Below are positions 15,668 to 22,245 of a DNA stretch of 22,245 nucleotides, one piece after another; the first letter of the stretch is position 1; each line of letters opens with the position of its first letter. Origin of the DNA: Chthoniobacter sp. (GTDB lineage: Bacteria > Verrucomicrobiota > Verrucomicrobiia > Chthoniobacterales > Chthoniobacteraceae); contig JANXWQ010000267.1 of the NCBI GenBank assembly GCA_025351065.1, forward strand, positions 1 through 22,245. The letters are read 5' to 3'. A program made the translations under genes and the position numbers. The notes beneath the pieces are model-generated. The model worked only from the letters and a program-made list of their open reading frames with translations, did not search any database and was not told where the DNA came from.

Positions 15668-15827
15668 CTCCGGCCAAGGCAGGCGCAGATGGCATGTGGG
15701 TGGACCGGCCCATCGCGCCGGGCGCCGGGAATCTCACGGTGCCGGGCACTTGGGAAATGCAGGGCGCGGATGCTGCGCCTCTTGAGCGTGGAGCCGGACC
15801 GGTTCGTGGTGCAGGAGGCGGGCTGAT

Positions 15828-16304
15828 TCACGCACTGGCGCGCAGCACGCCGTCGGTGAGAATTTTCGCGCGCAGGCCGCCGTGGCCTTTGAGCGCGGCC
15901 TCGGCGCCGGGGTGAAAGGCGGCGTTCATCCAGTGGCACGGCGCGCAGTGGCCGGTGCCGAGAAAGCGCACGCCCTGCACCTCGAATTCGCGCCCGTAGA
16001 GCGTCGGCAGCTCGACGCCCGCGGTGATGACGTTGCGCCGGAAGACCGACGGCTCGCGATCCCACACGCCGAATTCCGCGCAGAGCCGGTCGTAGGTTTC
16101 GCGCGCGAAAAAAGTGATCTGGCCCTGATAGTCGTCCTTGAAATCGAAGAAGCGGTCGCCCTCGATTCCGCGTCCGGCGCGGCAGACGATTTCGGTTTGC
16201 GCGAGTATCGGGTTTCCGCCGGCGGGCTGGCCGTGGTGGCCGAAGAAATTGTGCCCCGGCGAAAGGTAGAGGTGCTGGACGAGGATACGCGGCGAGTCGG
16301 TCAC
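15828..16304 (-). CDS. MOSC-domain protein
   Basis: This is a 158-residue protein consisting almost entirely of a MOSC domain (beta-barrel related to the molybdenum-cofactor sulfurase C-terminus). Family features are GRGIEGDRFF (44-53), FRRNVITAGVEL (88-99) and a cysteine-rich stretch, GTGHCAPCHWM (116-126), in which Cys120 matches the conserved MOSC cysteine. MOSC proteins carry sulfur or bind molybdenum cofactor, or act in detoxification of N-hydroxylated or other compounds. The specific partner is not shown here, and there is no neighbouring cofactor gene. The start is probably GTG at 16302-16304, since no ATG stands before the conserved N-terminus. The gene is divergent from the glutaminase fusion, with 146 bases between starts. 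Confidence 0.85.
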   Translation of the reverse strand: MTDSPRILVQHLYLSPGHNFFGHHGQPAGGNPILAQTEIVCRAGRGIEGDRFFDFKDDYQGQITFFARETYDRLCAEFGVWDREPSVFRRNVITAGVELPTLYGREFEVQGVRFLGTGHCAPCHWMNAAFHPGAEAALKGHGGLRAKILTDGVLRASA

Positions 16305-16450
16305 GACGGCAGTTTAGTGCGCGGCGGAAAGTGCGCTCAAACTCTTTTCCACAGCCCGCCCGCGCCGGTTCGTGCTTCCATTCGTCGCGCGCTTTTCCCA
16401 TTTTCCCCGCCCGTGCCGGCGGACGCACGGTTCCGACGGGCACGACTTTT

Positions 16451-18301
16451 ATGACCAACGAAACGCCCGTCCCGCTCCTCTCGCCGATCCTCGAACATCT
16501 GCGCGAACTGCATCGCGAAATCTCCGCGATCACCGCTGGCGAAGTGGCCGCTTACATCCCCGAACTCGCGAAGGCCGATCCGCGCTGGTTCGGCATCTGC
16601 GTGGTGACGACGAACGGCGGCGTGTACGAAGTCGGCGACGCGCGCCAGCCGTTCACCATCCAGTCGATCTCGAAGCCCTTCGTCTATGGCCTCGCGCTCG
16701 AAGATCACGGGCGCGCGGACGTGCTGAAAAAGGTGGGGGTTGAACCGACGGGCGACGCGTTCAACTCGATCTCGCTCGACCCCGTCACCGGCCGCCCGCG
16801 CAATCCGATGATCAACGCGGGGGCCATCGCCAGCACCGGCCTGATCGAGGGCATGACGCCGCAGGTGCGGCTGCGGCGCATCATGGAAATGTTCGCGCAC
16901 TACGCCGGGCGCGAGCTGTCCGTGGACGGCGAAGTTTACGCCTCCGAAAGCGCGACCGGCCATCGCAACCGCGCCATCGGCCACATGCTGCGCAACTTCG
17001 GCATCCTCCGCGAAGACCCGATGCCCGTCGTGGAAACTTACTTTCAACAATGCTCCATCCTCGGCGACTGCCGCGACCTCGCCACGATGGCCGCGACGCT
17101 GGCGAATCGCGGCGTGAATCCGCTGACCGGCGAGCAGGCCATCCGCGGTGAATACGTGGAGAGCGTGCTCGGCGTGATGGGCACCTGCGGCATGTACGAC
17201 TACGCGGGCGAGTGGCTCTACGAAGTCGGCATGCCGGCGAAAAGCGGCGTCGCCGGCGGCGTCATCGCGGTGCTGCCGGGGCAGCTCGGCATCGGCGTTT
17301 TCTCGCCGCTGCTCGACGGCCACGGCAACTCGGTGCGCGGCATCCGCGTCTGCTCCGCGCTCTCGCGGCGCTGGGACCTGCACCTTTTCAACCGCCCGGG
17401 CATCGGCAAATCCGTGCTGCGCCTGCGCCTCACGGCGGCGGAGTTTAACAGCAGCCGTGTGCGCCCCGCCGCCGAGACCGCCGTGCTGCGCGAGCACGGC
17501 CAGGGCCTCCACATCTACCAGCTCCAAGGCAACATCGTCTTCGCCACCGCCGAGCCGATCATCCGCGAAATCGCCGAGCGCACCGCCGGGCGCGAGGCGC
17601 TCATCCTCGACTTCCGCCACGTCCAGACGATCAACGAAAGCGCCTGCCGCCTGCTCCACGACGTGCTGCTCCAGCTTCACGCCGCAGGCATCGCCGTGCT
17701 CTTCACCGAGATCGGCAGCGCGTCGCCGCTGCGCCGCTTTATGAAAGCGAAACTCGGCACGCGCTTCGCCGAAGTCTTCCGCATCTTCGACGAACTCGAC
17801 CCGGCGCTCGAATGGTGCGAAGACCGCCTGCTCGCCCGGCTGCTGCCCGCGCAGCCCGACACGAGCATCGCCGCGCAGCATTTCGAAATCCTCGCCGGAC
17901 TGAACTCCAACGAAATCGACATCGTCATGAAGATGCTGGAGCGCCGCACCTACGCGGCGGGCGACGCCATCATCACCGCCGGCGAACCCGCCCGTGAACT
18001 CTTCCTCCTCGCCCGCGGCACCGTCACTGTTTTCCTCCCGCTGGAAGACGGCACGCGCAAACGCCTGGCCACTTTCACCCCCGGCAGCGCTTTTGGCGAA
18101 ATGGCCATCCTCGACCGCGCCCCGCGCTCCGCCACGATCGTGGCCGCGGCCCCCGTGACCTGCGAACTGCTCAGCCTCGGGAAACTCGCCGCGCTCGGCC
18201 ACACCCACCCGCGCATCAAAATCCAGCTCCTGGAAAACCTCAGCCTCGCCCTCTGCCGCAAGCTGCGGAAAGCGAACCGCGAAATCTCGCTGCTCGTCTG
18301 A
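16451..18301 (+). CDS. glsA: Glutaminase A fused to STAS and cyclic-nucleotide-binding domains
   Basis: This is a 616-residue, three-domain protein. Residues about 18-310 form a serine-type glutaminase (beta-lactamase-like fold), which hydrolyses glutamine to glutamate and ammonia. The SxxK pair is Ser72-Lys75 in TIQSISKPF, with NPMINAGAI (118-126) and YDYAGEW (249-255) as further conserved motifs. Residues about 350-450 are a STAS domain with LDFRHVQTINESACRLL, Ser397 standing where STAS anti-anti-sigma factors are phosphorylated. Residues about 475-600 are a cyclic-nucleotide-binding domain with FGEMAILDRAPRSAT (548-562), which keeps the Glu and Arg that contact the nucleotide phosphate. 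It has no transmembrane helix, so it is cytoplasmic. The added domains imply allosteric control by a cyclic nucleotide and by a protein partner. The ATG at 16451 has no Shine-Dalgarno sequence. Confidence 0.9.
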   Translation: MTNETPVPLLSPILEHLRELHREISAITAGEVAAYIPELAKADPRWFGICVVTTNGGVYEVGDARQPFTIQSISKPFVYGLALEDHGRADVLKKVGVEPTGDAFNSISLDPVTGRPRNPMINAGAIASTGLIEGMTPQVRLRRIMEMFAHYAGRELSVDGEVYASESATGHRNRAIGHMLRNFGILREDPMPVVETYFQQCSILGDCRDLATMAATLANRGVNPLTGEQAIRGEYVESVLGVMGTCGMYDYAGEWLYEVGMPAKSGVAGGVIAVLPGQLGIGVFSPLLDGHGNSVRGIRVCSALSRRWDLHLFNRPGIGKSVLRLRLTAAEFNSSRVRPAAETAVLREHGQGLHIYQLQGNIVFATAEPIIREIAERTAGREALILDFRHVQTINESACRLLHDVLLQLHAAGIAVLFTEIGSASPLRRFMKAKLGTRFAEVFRIFDELDPALEWCEDRLLARLLPAQPDTSIAAQHFEILAGLNSNEIDIVMKMLERRTYAAGDAIITAGEPARELFLLARGTVTVFLPLEDGTRKRLATFTPGSAFGEMAILDRAPRSATIVAAAPVTCELLSLGKLAALGHTHPRIKIQLLENLSLALCRKLRKANREISLLV

Positions 18302-18326
18302 GGCCGCGCAGACTGTTCGCGGAAAA

Positions 18327-19103
18327 CTATTCCTTCGCGCCCAGCCCCGGCAGCCGGCCAAGCAGGATGGCGAGCATCTTTTCGTGGCGGTTGAGAAAGT
18401 CGCGCGTCACGCGGTAATGCTCGGTGTCGGTGTAGGCGATGGGGCGAATGCCAGCGTCGCTGAACTCGTAAATCACCGCCTCGGGATACGCGAGCAGGAT
18501 GGGCGAGTGCGTGGCGATGACGAGCTGCGAGCCGCGCTGTACAAGATCGTCGATCAGCGTGAGCGCGCTCATCTGCCGCTGCGGCGAGAGCGCCGCCTCG
18601 GGTTCGTCGAAAAGATACACGCCATCGCCGTGCAGCCGGTTCGTGAGCAGCGAGAAAAATGACTGGCCGTGCGACTGCTCGTGCAGCCCTTCACCGCCGT
18701 AGGCCGGGCCAATCGGCGGGCCAAGGCCGTAGCCCTGATCGAGATTTTCGATTTCGGTGGCGAGGTTGTAGAAACTTTCGGCCCGCAGGAAATAACCGTC
18801 GCTCGGATGCCGCACGCCTTTTTCGATCCTGAGATGCCGGAACAATTCCGAGTGCGAGGCGCGCGTGTCGAAGCGGAAGTTTTTGCTCCCGCCTTCCGGG
18901 TTGAACCCGCACCGTACCGCCAGCGCTTCGAGCAGCGTGGATTTTCCACTCCCGTTTTCGCCGACGAAAAAAGTAACCGCCCGATGCAACTCCAGCCGCT
19001 CCAGTTCACGGATCGCCGGAATCGCGAACGGATACTTCTCGAAATCGGGTACGCCTTCCCGCTCCAGCCGCAAGGCTCGGAGGAAGCCAGACGACGGGAG
19101 CAT
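18327..19103 (-). CDS. COG3910-like AAA/ABC-type ATPase
   Basis: This is a 258-residue soluble ATPase. The Walker A motif is GENGSGKST (48-56). A short ABC-signature-like stretch, SHGQS, is at 144-148. Walker B is VYLFDEPEA (162-170) with Asp166 and Glu167, and the H-loop is ATHSP with His199. The N-terminus (FAIPAIRELERLELHRAVTF) and SHSELFRHLRIE match the COG3910 predicted-ATPase family, a stand-alone SMC/RecF-like group. Function is not established for the family; roles in DNA metabolism or defence have been proposed. Its start is 21 bases after the gyrA stop on the same strand, so it is probably the distal gene of a gyrA operon. It is convergent with the glutaminase gene, with 25 bases between stops. 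Confidence 0.9.
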   Translation of the reverse strand: MLPSSGFLRALRLEREGVPDFEKYPFAIPAIRELERLELHRAVTFFVGENGSGKSTLLEALAVRCGFNPEGGSKNFRFDTRASHSELFRHLRIEKGVRHPSDGYFLRAESFYNLATEIENLDQGYGLGPPIGPAYGGEGLHEQSHGQSFFSLLTNRLHGDGVYLFDEPEAALSPQRQMSALTLIDDLVQRGSQLVIATHSPILLAYPEAVIYEFSDAGIRPIAYTDTEHYRVTRDFLNRHEKMLAILLGRLPGLGAKE

Positions 19104-19124
19104 GGAAGATATGAGATCCGCAGT

Positions 19125-21704
19125 TTAAGCGCCCGCTTCCGCCGCGTCTTCCTCCTCGTCGCGCACGACGGGAGCGATGCCGGAAAGGGTTTCTCCTTCG
19201 CGCATGTTGATGAGGATTACGCCTTGGGCATTGCGTCCGGTTTTGCGGATGCCCCCGACTTTGGTGCGAACCATCTTACCCTTGTTAGTGATGAGCATTA
19301 GCTCGTCGGTCTCGCGCACGGTCAGCGCCCCGGCGACGCCGCCGGTTTTCTCATTGGTCTTCATCGTGATGACCCCCTTTCCACCGCGCGATTGCAGACG
19401 ATAGACAGGACCGTTTTCGTCATCGAAAGGCGTGCGTTTGCCGAGCCCATTTTCACCGGCCACGAGCAGTGTGGAGTTGGGATCGACGAGCGCAGCACCG
19501 ACCACATAGTCGCCTTCGTCCGGGCGGATGCCCCAGACGCCGACGGTGTCGCGGCCTTGGTCGCGCAGTTCCTCTTCGTTAAAGCGGATGCTCATTCCCT
19601 CATGGGTGATGAGCACGATTTCGTTGAGCCCGCTCGTCTGCTTCGCGTCGATGAGCCGGTCGCCTTCCTCGATCTTGATCGCGATGATCCCGCCTTTGCG
19701 GATGTTTTTGAAGTCATTGAGGTTCGACTTTTTCACGATGCCGCTGCGGGTCGCGAAGATGATATGCAGCTTGTCTGTCCAAGTGTCCTCTTCCTTCTTC
19801 TGACCTTGAATGCGGATAGTCGCGGCGATTTTTTCCTCGCTGCGCAATTCGAGCAGATTCGCGATGGAGCGGCCTTTGCTGGCGCGCGAGCCTTCGGGGA
19901 TTTCAAAGACACGCTCGACATAGCAGCGGCCGTCGGCGGTGAAGAACATGAGGTAGTCATGCGTCGCCGCGGTAAAGAGGTGCTCCACAAAGTCGCTGTC
20001 CTCTTCGTTCTCAGCCTCGCGTGCGGTCATGCCGATGACGCCTTTCCCACCGCGCCGCTGCGCTCGGTAAGCGGAGACGGCGGTGCGTTTGATGAAGCCG
20101 TTGTGCGTGATCGTGATGATGCAGCCTTCGTTGGCGATCAGATCCTCGATGCTGATCTCACCTTCCGCCGGGACGATCTGCGTCCGGCGCTCGGTGCCGT
20201 ATTTTTTCTGCAACTCACGCAGTTCGCCCGTGATGATTGTCAACACGCGCTTCTCCTTCGCGATGATGTCCATCAAGTCTTTGATCGTCTCGATCAGCGC
20301 ATCGTATTCGTTCTTAACCGTTTCGCGTTCGAGCCCGGTGAGTTGGTAAAGGCGCAGGTCGAGGATGTGACCGACCTGCTTCTCGGTGAACTTGTAGTCG
20401 CCGTCCGCGGTGAGCCGCGCCTCGGAGCGGATCAGGATGCCGAGTTGCTCGACGGCGGCGCGCTTCCACGAAAGCGCGAGCAGCTTGCCCTTCGCGTCAT
20501 CGCGGTCCCGCGAGTCGCGGATGATGCGGATGAAGTCGTCGAGATTCGCTAGCGCGATGAGGAAGCCTTCGAGTTTCTCAGCTTCGACTTCCGCCGCATT
20601 CAGCAGGAAGCGCGTGCGCCGCAGCACGACCTCGCGCCGGTGTTCGATGTAACAGGCGATGGCGTCTTTCAGCGAAAGCAACCGTGGCTTGCCGTGGTCG
20701 ATGGCGAGCGCATTGACGCTGAACGACGATTCCAGCGCGGTGTGCTTATAGAGGTTGTTAATGATGACCTTCGGGTTGCCATCGCGCTTCAGGTCGATGA
20801 CCACGCGCGTATCCTCTGCGCTCTCATCACGCACATCGCTGATGCCAGTGAGCACCTTGTCGTTAGTCAGATCGGCGATGCGCTTCACCAGCTCCGCGCG
20901 GTTCACGTTATACGGAATCTCCGTGATGATAATCTGCTCGCGCCCGCCTTTCACCTCCGCCACCCCCACCCGCCCGCGCACCCGCACCTGCCCGCGCCCC
21001 GTCTCGAAATACTGTTTGATCCCCGCCGTGCCTTGCAGGATGCACCCCGTCGGAAAGTCCGGCCCTTTGATATGCGCCATCAGCCCGTCGATGGTGATGT
21101 CCGGGTCTTCGATCTGTGCGACGATGCCGTTGATGCACTCGCTCAGATTGTGAGGCGCCATATTCGTCGCCATGCCCACCGCGATGCCCGTGCCGCCATT
21201 GACCAGCAGGTTGGGAAACGCCGCCGGAAACACCGTCGGCTCCTCGCGCGTCTCGTCATAGTTCGGCACAAAATCGACCGTCCCCTTGTCCATATCCTCC
21301 ATCAGTGCCGCGCCGAGATGCTGCAGCCGCGCCTCCGTGTACCGCATCGACGCCGGCGGATCGCCTTCGACCGAGCCAAAGTTGCCCTGCCCATCAATCA
21401 GCATCTCCCGCATCGCCCAAGGCTGCGCCATGTGGACTAACGTGGGATAAATCGCCTGGTCGCCGTGCGGGTGATAGTTACCCATCGTCTCGCCAACGAT
21501 CTTCGCGCACTTGAGATGCTTGCGATTCGGCTGCACGCCGAGTTCGTTCATCGCATACAGGATGCGCCGCTGCGAAGGCTTCAGCCCATCCCGCGCATCC
21601 GGCAGCGCGCGGGAGATGATGACAGACATGGAGTAGTCGAGGAAGGACTTCGACATCTCCTCGGCTACGTTCACTTTTTCGACTTTTTCGTTTTGGTTAT
21701 ACAT
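19125..21704 (-). CDS. gyrA: DNA gyrase subunit A
   Basis: This is an 859-residue type IIA topoisomerase subunit that breaks and rejoins DNA and, with GyrB, introduces negative supercoils. Motifs include LKPSQRRILYAM (41-52), HPHGD (78-82) and catalytic Tyr122 in SMRYTEARL, numbered as in E. coli. IPYNVN (263-268) is part of the tower/C-gate core. The C-terminal beta-pinwheel starts near residue 515 and keeps the GyrA box QRRGGKG (549-555), which separates GyrA from ParC. Length is close to the normal 820-880. Residues 83 and 87 of the quinolone region are Gln and Pro rather than Ser and Asp. The ATG at 21702-21704 has leader CCCCCACCCG and no Shine-Dalgarno. The gene is followed by a co-directional ATPase gene, and a large inverted repeat lies upstream. 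Confidence 0.97.
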   Translation of the reverse strand: MYNQNEKVEKVNVAEEMSKSFLDYSMSVIISRALPDARDGLKPSQRRILYAMNELGVQPNRKHLKCAKIVGETMGNYHPHGDQAIYPTLVHMAQPWAMREMLIDGQGNFGSVEGDPPASMRYTEARLQHLGAALMEDMDKGTVDFVPNYDETREEPTVFPAAFPNLLVNGGTGIAVGMATNMAPHNLSECINGIVAQIEDPDITIDGLMAHIKGPDFPTGCILQGTAGIKQYFETGRGQVRVRGRVGVAEVKGGREQIIITEIPYNVNRAELVKRIADLTNDKVLTGISDVRDESAEDTRVVIDLKRDGNPKVIINNLYKHTALESSFSVNALAIDHGKPRLLSLKDAIACYIEHRREVVLRRTRFLLNAAEVEAEKLEGFLIALANLDDFIRIIRDSRDRDDAKGKLLALSWKRAAVEQLGILIRSEARLTADGDYKFTEKQVGHILDLRLYQLTGLERETVKNEYDALIETIKDLMDIIAKEKRVLTIITGELRELQKKYGTERRTQIVPAEGEISIEDLIANEGCIITITHNGFIKRTAVSAYRAQRRGGKGVIGMTAREAENEEDSDFVEHLFTAATHDYLMFFTADGRCYVERVFEIPEGSRASKGRSIANLLELRSEEKIAATIRIQGQKKEEDTWTDKLHIIFATRSGIVKKSNLNDFKNIRKGGIIAIKIEEGDRLIDAKQTSGLNEIVLITHEGMSIRFNEEELRDQGRDTVGVWGIRPDEGDYVVGAALVDPNSTLLVAGENGLGKRTPFDDENGPVYRLQSRGGKGVITMKTNEKTGGVAGALTVRETDELMLITNKGKMVRTKVGGIRKTGRNAQGVILINMREGETLSGIAPVVRDEEEDAAEAGA

Positions 21705-21716
21705 CGGGTGGGGGTC

Positions 21717-21766
21717 TTTTTAGACAGGATTAAGGGGATTATTTGGATTAAAGGATTTTGATTTTT
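21717..21766 (+). repeat. GGATTA-type repeat, left arm of inverted repeat
   Basis: An AT-rich segment starts with a T-run, then TAGACAGGATTA, and carries GGATTA/GGATTT at 21727, 21736, 21745 and 21753 (8-9 base spacing). It forms the left arm of an imperfect inverted repeat with 21829-21880. It lies about 13 to 62 bases upstream of the gyrA start, so it is in the gyrA leader or promoter. Confidence 0.75.
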
Positions 21767-21828
21767 GGTGGGTCATGCGGCTTTGAAAAGTCGGGCGCTT
21801 TTTCTGGTGAGGTGCGGAGGCTGTTTCC

Positions 21829-21880
21829 AAAAAAATCCGGTCTAATCCTCTTAATCATGATAATCCTGTCCAAAAATATT
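21829..21880 (-). repeat. GGATTA-type repeat, right arm of inverted repeat
   Basis: Read on the minus strand, this segment begins with a T-run, then GGACAGGATTA, a GATTA, GGATTA and GGATTTTTTT, with TAATCC/TAATCA complements at 21843, 21852 and 21861. It matches the left arm in opposite orientation across a 62-base spacer. It starts five bases beyond the stop of the GxxExxY gene. Confidence 0.75.
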
Positions 21881-21885
21881 ACGGT

Positions 21886-22245
21886 TCACGCCTGTAGGTC
21901 GGCGGGTGGTTCTTCTTTGTTGCGGCGGTACTTGCGTTTGAATTGGAGGCTTTTGGCTCCGAAATTTAGGAGCAGGCCGAAATCCTGTCCCGTCGCGGTG
22001 AGGTAGTTTACGGTTTGGACTTCGTGGTCTTCGCTCAGGGCGCGGACGGCTTTGAGTTCGCAGAGGAGCCAGCCGGCGATGAAAAGATCGGCGCTGAACT
22101 CGCCGACGATGACGCCGTCGTAGCGGACTTTGAGCGGCTTCTCGACCTCGACGGCGAGGCCCGCGCCGCGCAGTTCATGCACGAGCGCATTGCGATAGAC
22201 AAACTCGACAAACCCCGGCCCCAGCGCGCGATGCACCTTCATCGC
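21886..22245 (-). CDS. GxxExxY protein (PDDEXK-like), 5' end outside the window
   Basis: About 119 residues of a family of roughly 125-135 residues are visible; the frame runs off the window edge. The namesake GxxExxY is GFVEFVY, in the typical context VHRALGPGFVEFVY. A PD-(D/E)xK-like nuclease core is suggested by DLFI followed by CELKAV (ADLFIAGWLLCELKAV). The C-terminus is basic (FKRKYRRNKEE). The biochemical role of GxxExxY proteins is not settled. They are small and often surrounded by GGATTA-type repeats, as seen here on the gyrA side. The gene is co-directional with gyrA and ends 181 bases before it. The family call is firm; function is unknown. Confidence 0.88.
   Translation of the reverse strand, partial: AMKVHRALGPGFVEFVYRNALVHELRGAGLAVEVEKPLKVRYDGVIVGEFSADLFIAGWLLCELKAVRALSEDHEVQTVNYLTATGQDFGLLLNFGAKSLQFKRKYRRNKEEPPADLQA

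Noticed and set aside
16405..16447. CGTGCC...GGCACG inverted repeat in the glutaminase leader
   Set aside because: Only a six-base match in GC-rich DNA, so chance is an adequate explanation.
16337..18361. Long minus-strand open frame antisense to the glutaminase fusion
   Set aside because: All three sense-strand domains have intact motifs, while the antisense peptide is repetitive and His/Asp/Glu/Gly rich, typical of a GC shadow.
1..22245. CRISPR arrays, rRNA, insertion sequences, integrases
   Set aside because: No regularly spaced direct repeats of CRISPR size, no rRNA sequence, and no transposase or recombinase signature were seen on either strand.

Overview
The window is GC-rich bacterial chromosome, densely packed with genes. 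It most likely comes from the Verrucomicrobiota, perhaps an Opitutae-type lineage. This placement is an inference from three signs: an unusually long GreA-type protein with a large N-terminal extension, as in the PVC superphylum; start codons with almost no Shine-Dalgarno sequence and C-rich leaders instead; and a GxxExxY protein next to GGATTA-type repeats. No rRNA, tRNA or phylogenetic marker tree is available to confirm it.

Left part (1-3902): a co-directional run of the 3' part of threonine synthase, a 592-residue TPR protein and a monofunctional aspartate kinase with two ACT domains. This looks like an aspartate-family amino-acid operon. From about 3903 to 5294 base composition becomes visibly less GC-rich. 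This short island holds a translationally coupled pair, a predicted nucleotidyltransferase and a small basic helical protein (a candidate toxin-antitoxin-like module), followed by what looks like a C-terminal fragment of a SecB-family chaperone.

Middle part (5295-11747): cell-envelope genes. On the minus strand are a secreted L,D-transpeptidase, a family 2 membrane glycosyltransferase of the cellulose/mannan synthase type and a HAD phosphatase. On the plus strand are a multi-spanning glycosyltransferase (GT39/GT87 type), a prenyltransferase/terpene-cyclase-fold protein carrying an in-gene heptamer repeat, and an RlmI-like SAM methyltransferase. The methyltransferase ends at a strong hairpin.

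Right part (11754-22245): a soluble PAS-PAS histidine kinase fused to a receiver domain is divergent from the long GreA-type factor. A second strong hairpin follows, then a MOSC protein divergent from a three-domain glutaminase-STAS-cyclic-nucleotide-binding fusion. The window ends with a minus-strand group: a GxxExxY protein cut by the window edge, gyrA, and a COG3910-like ATPase 21 bases behind gyrA. A large imperfect inverted repeat built of GGATTA units lies in the gyrA leader.

Most genes are ordinary housekeeping or envelope functions. The parts worth a second look are the low-GC island, the potentially frame-shifting heptamer repeat, the glutaminase fusion, the non-canonical quinolone-region residues of GyrA, and the gyrA-leader inverted repeat.
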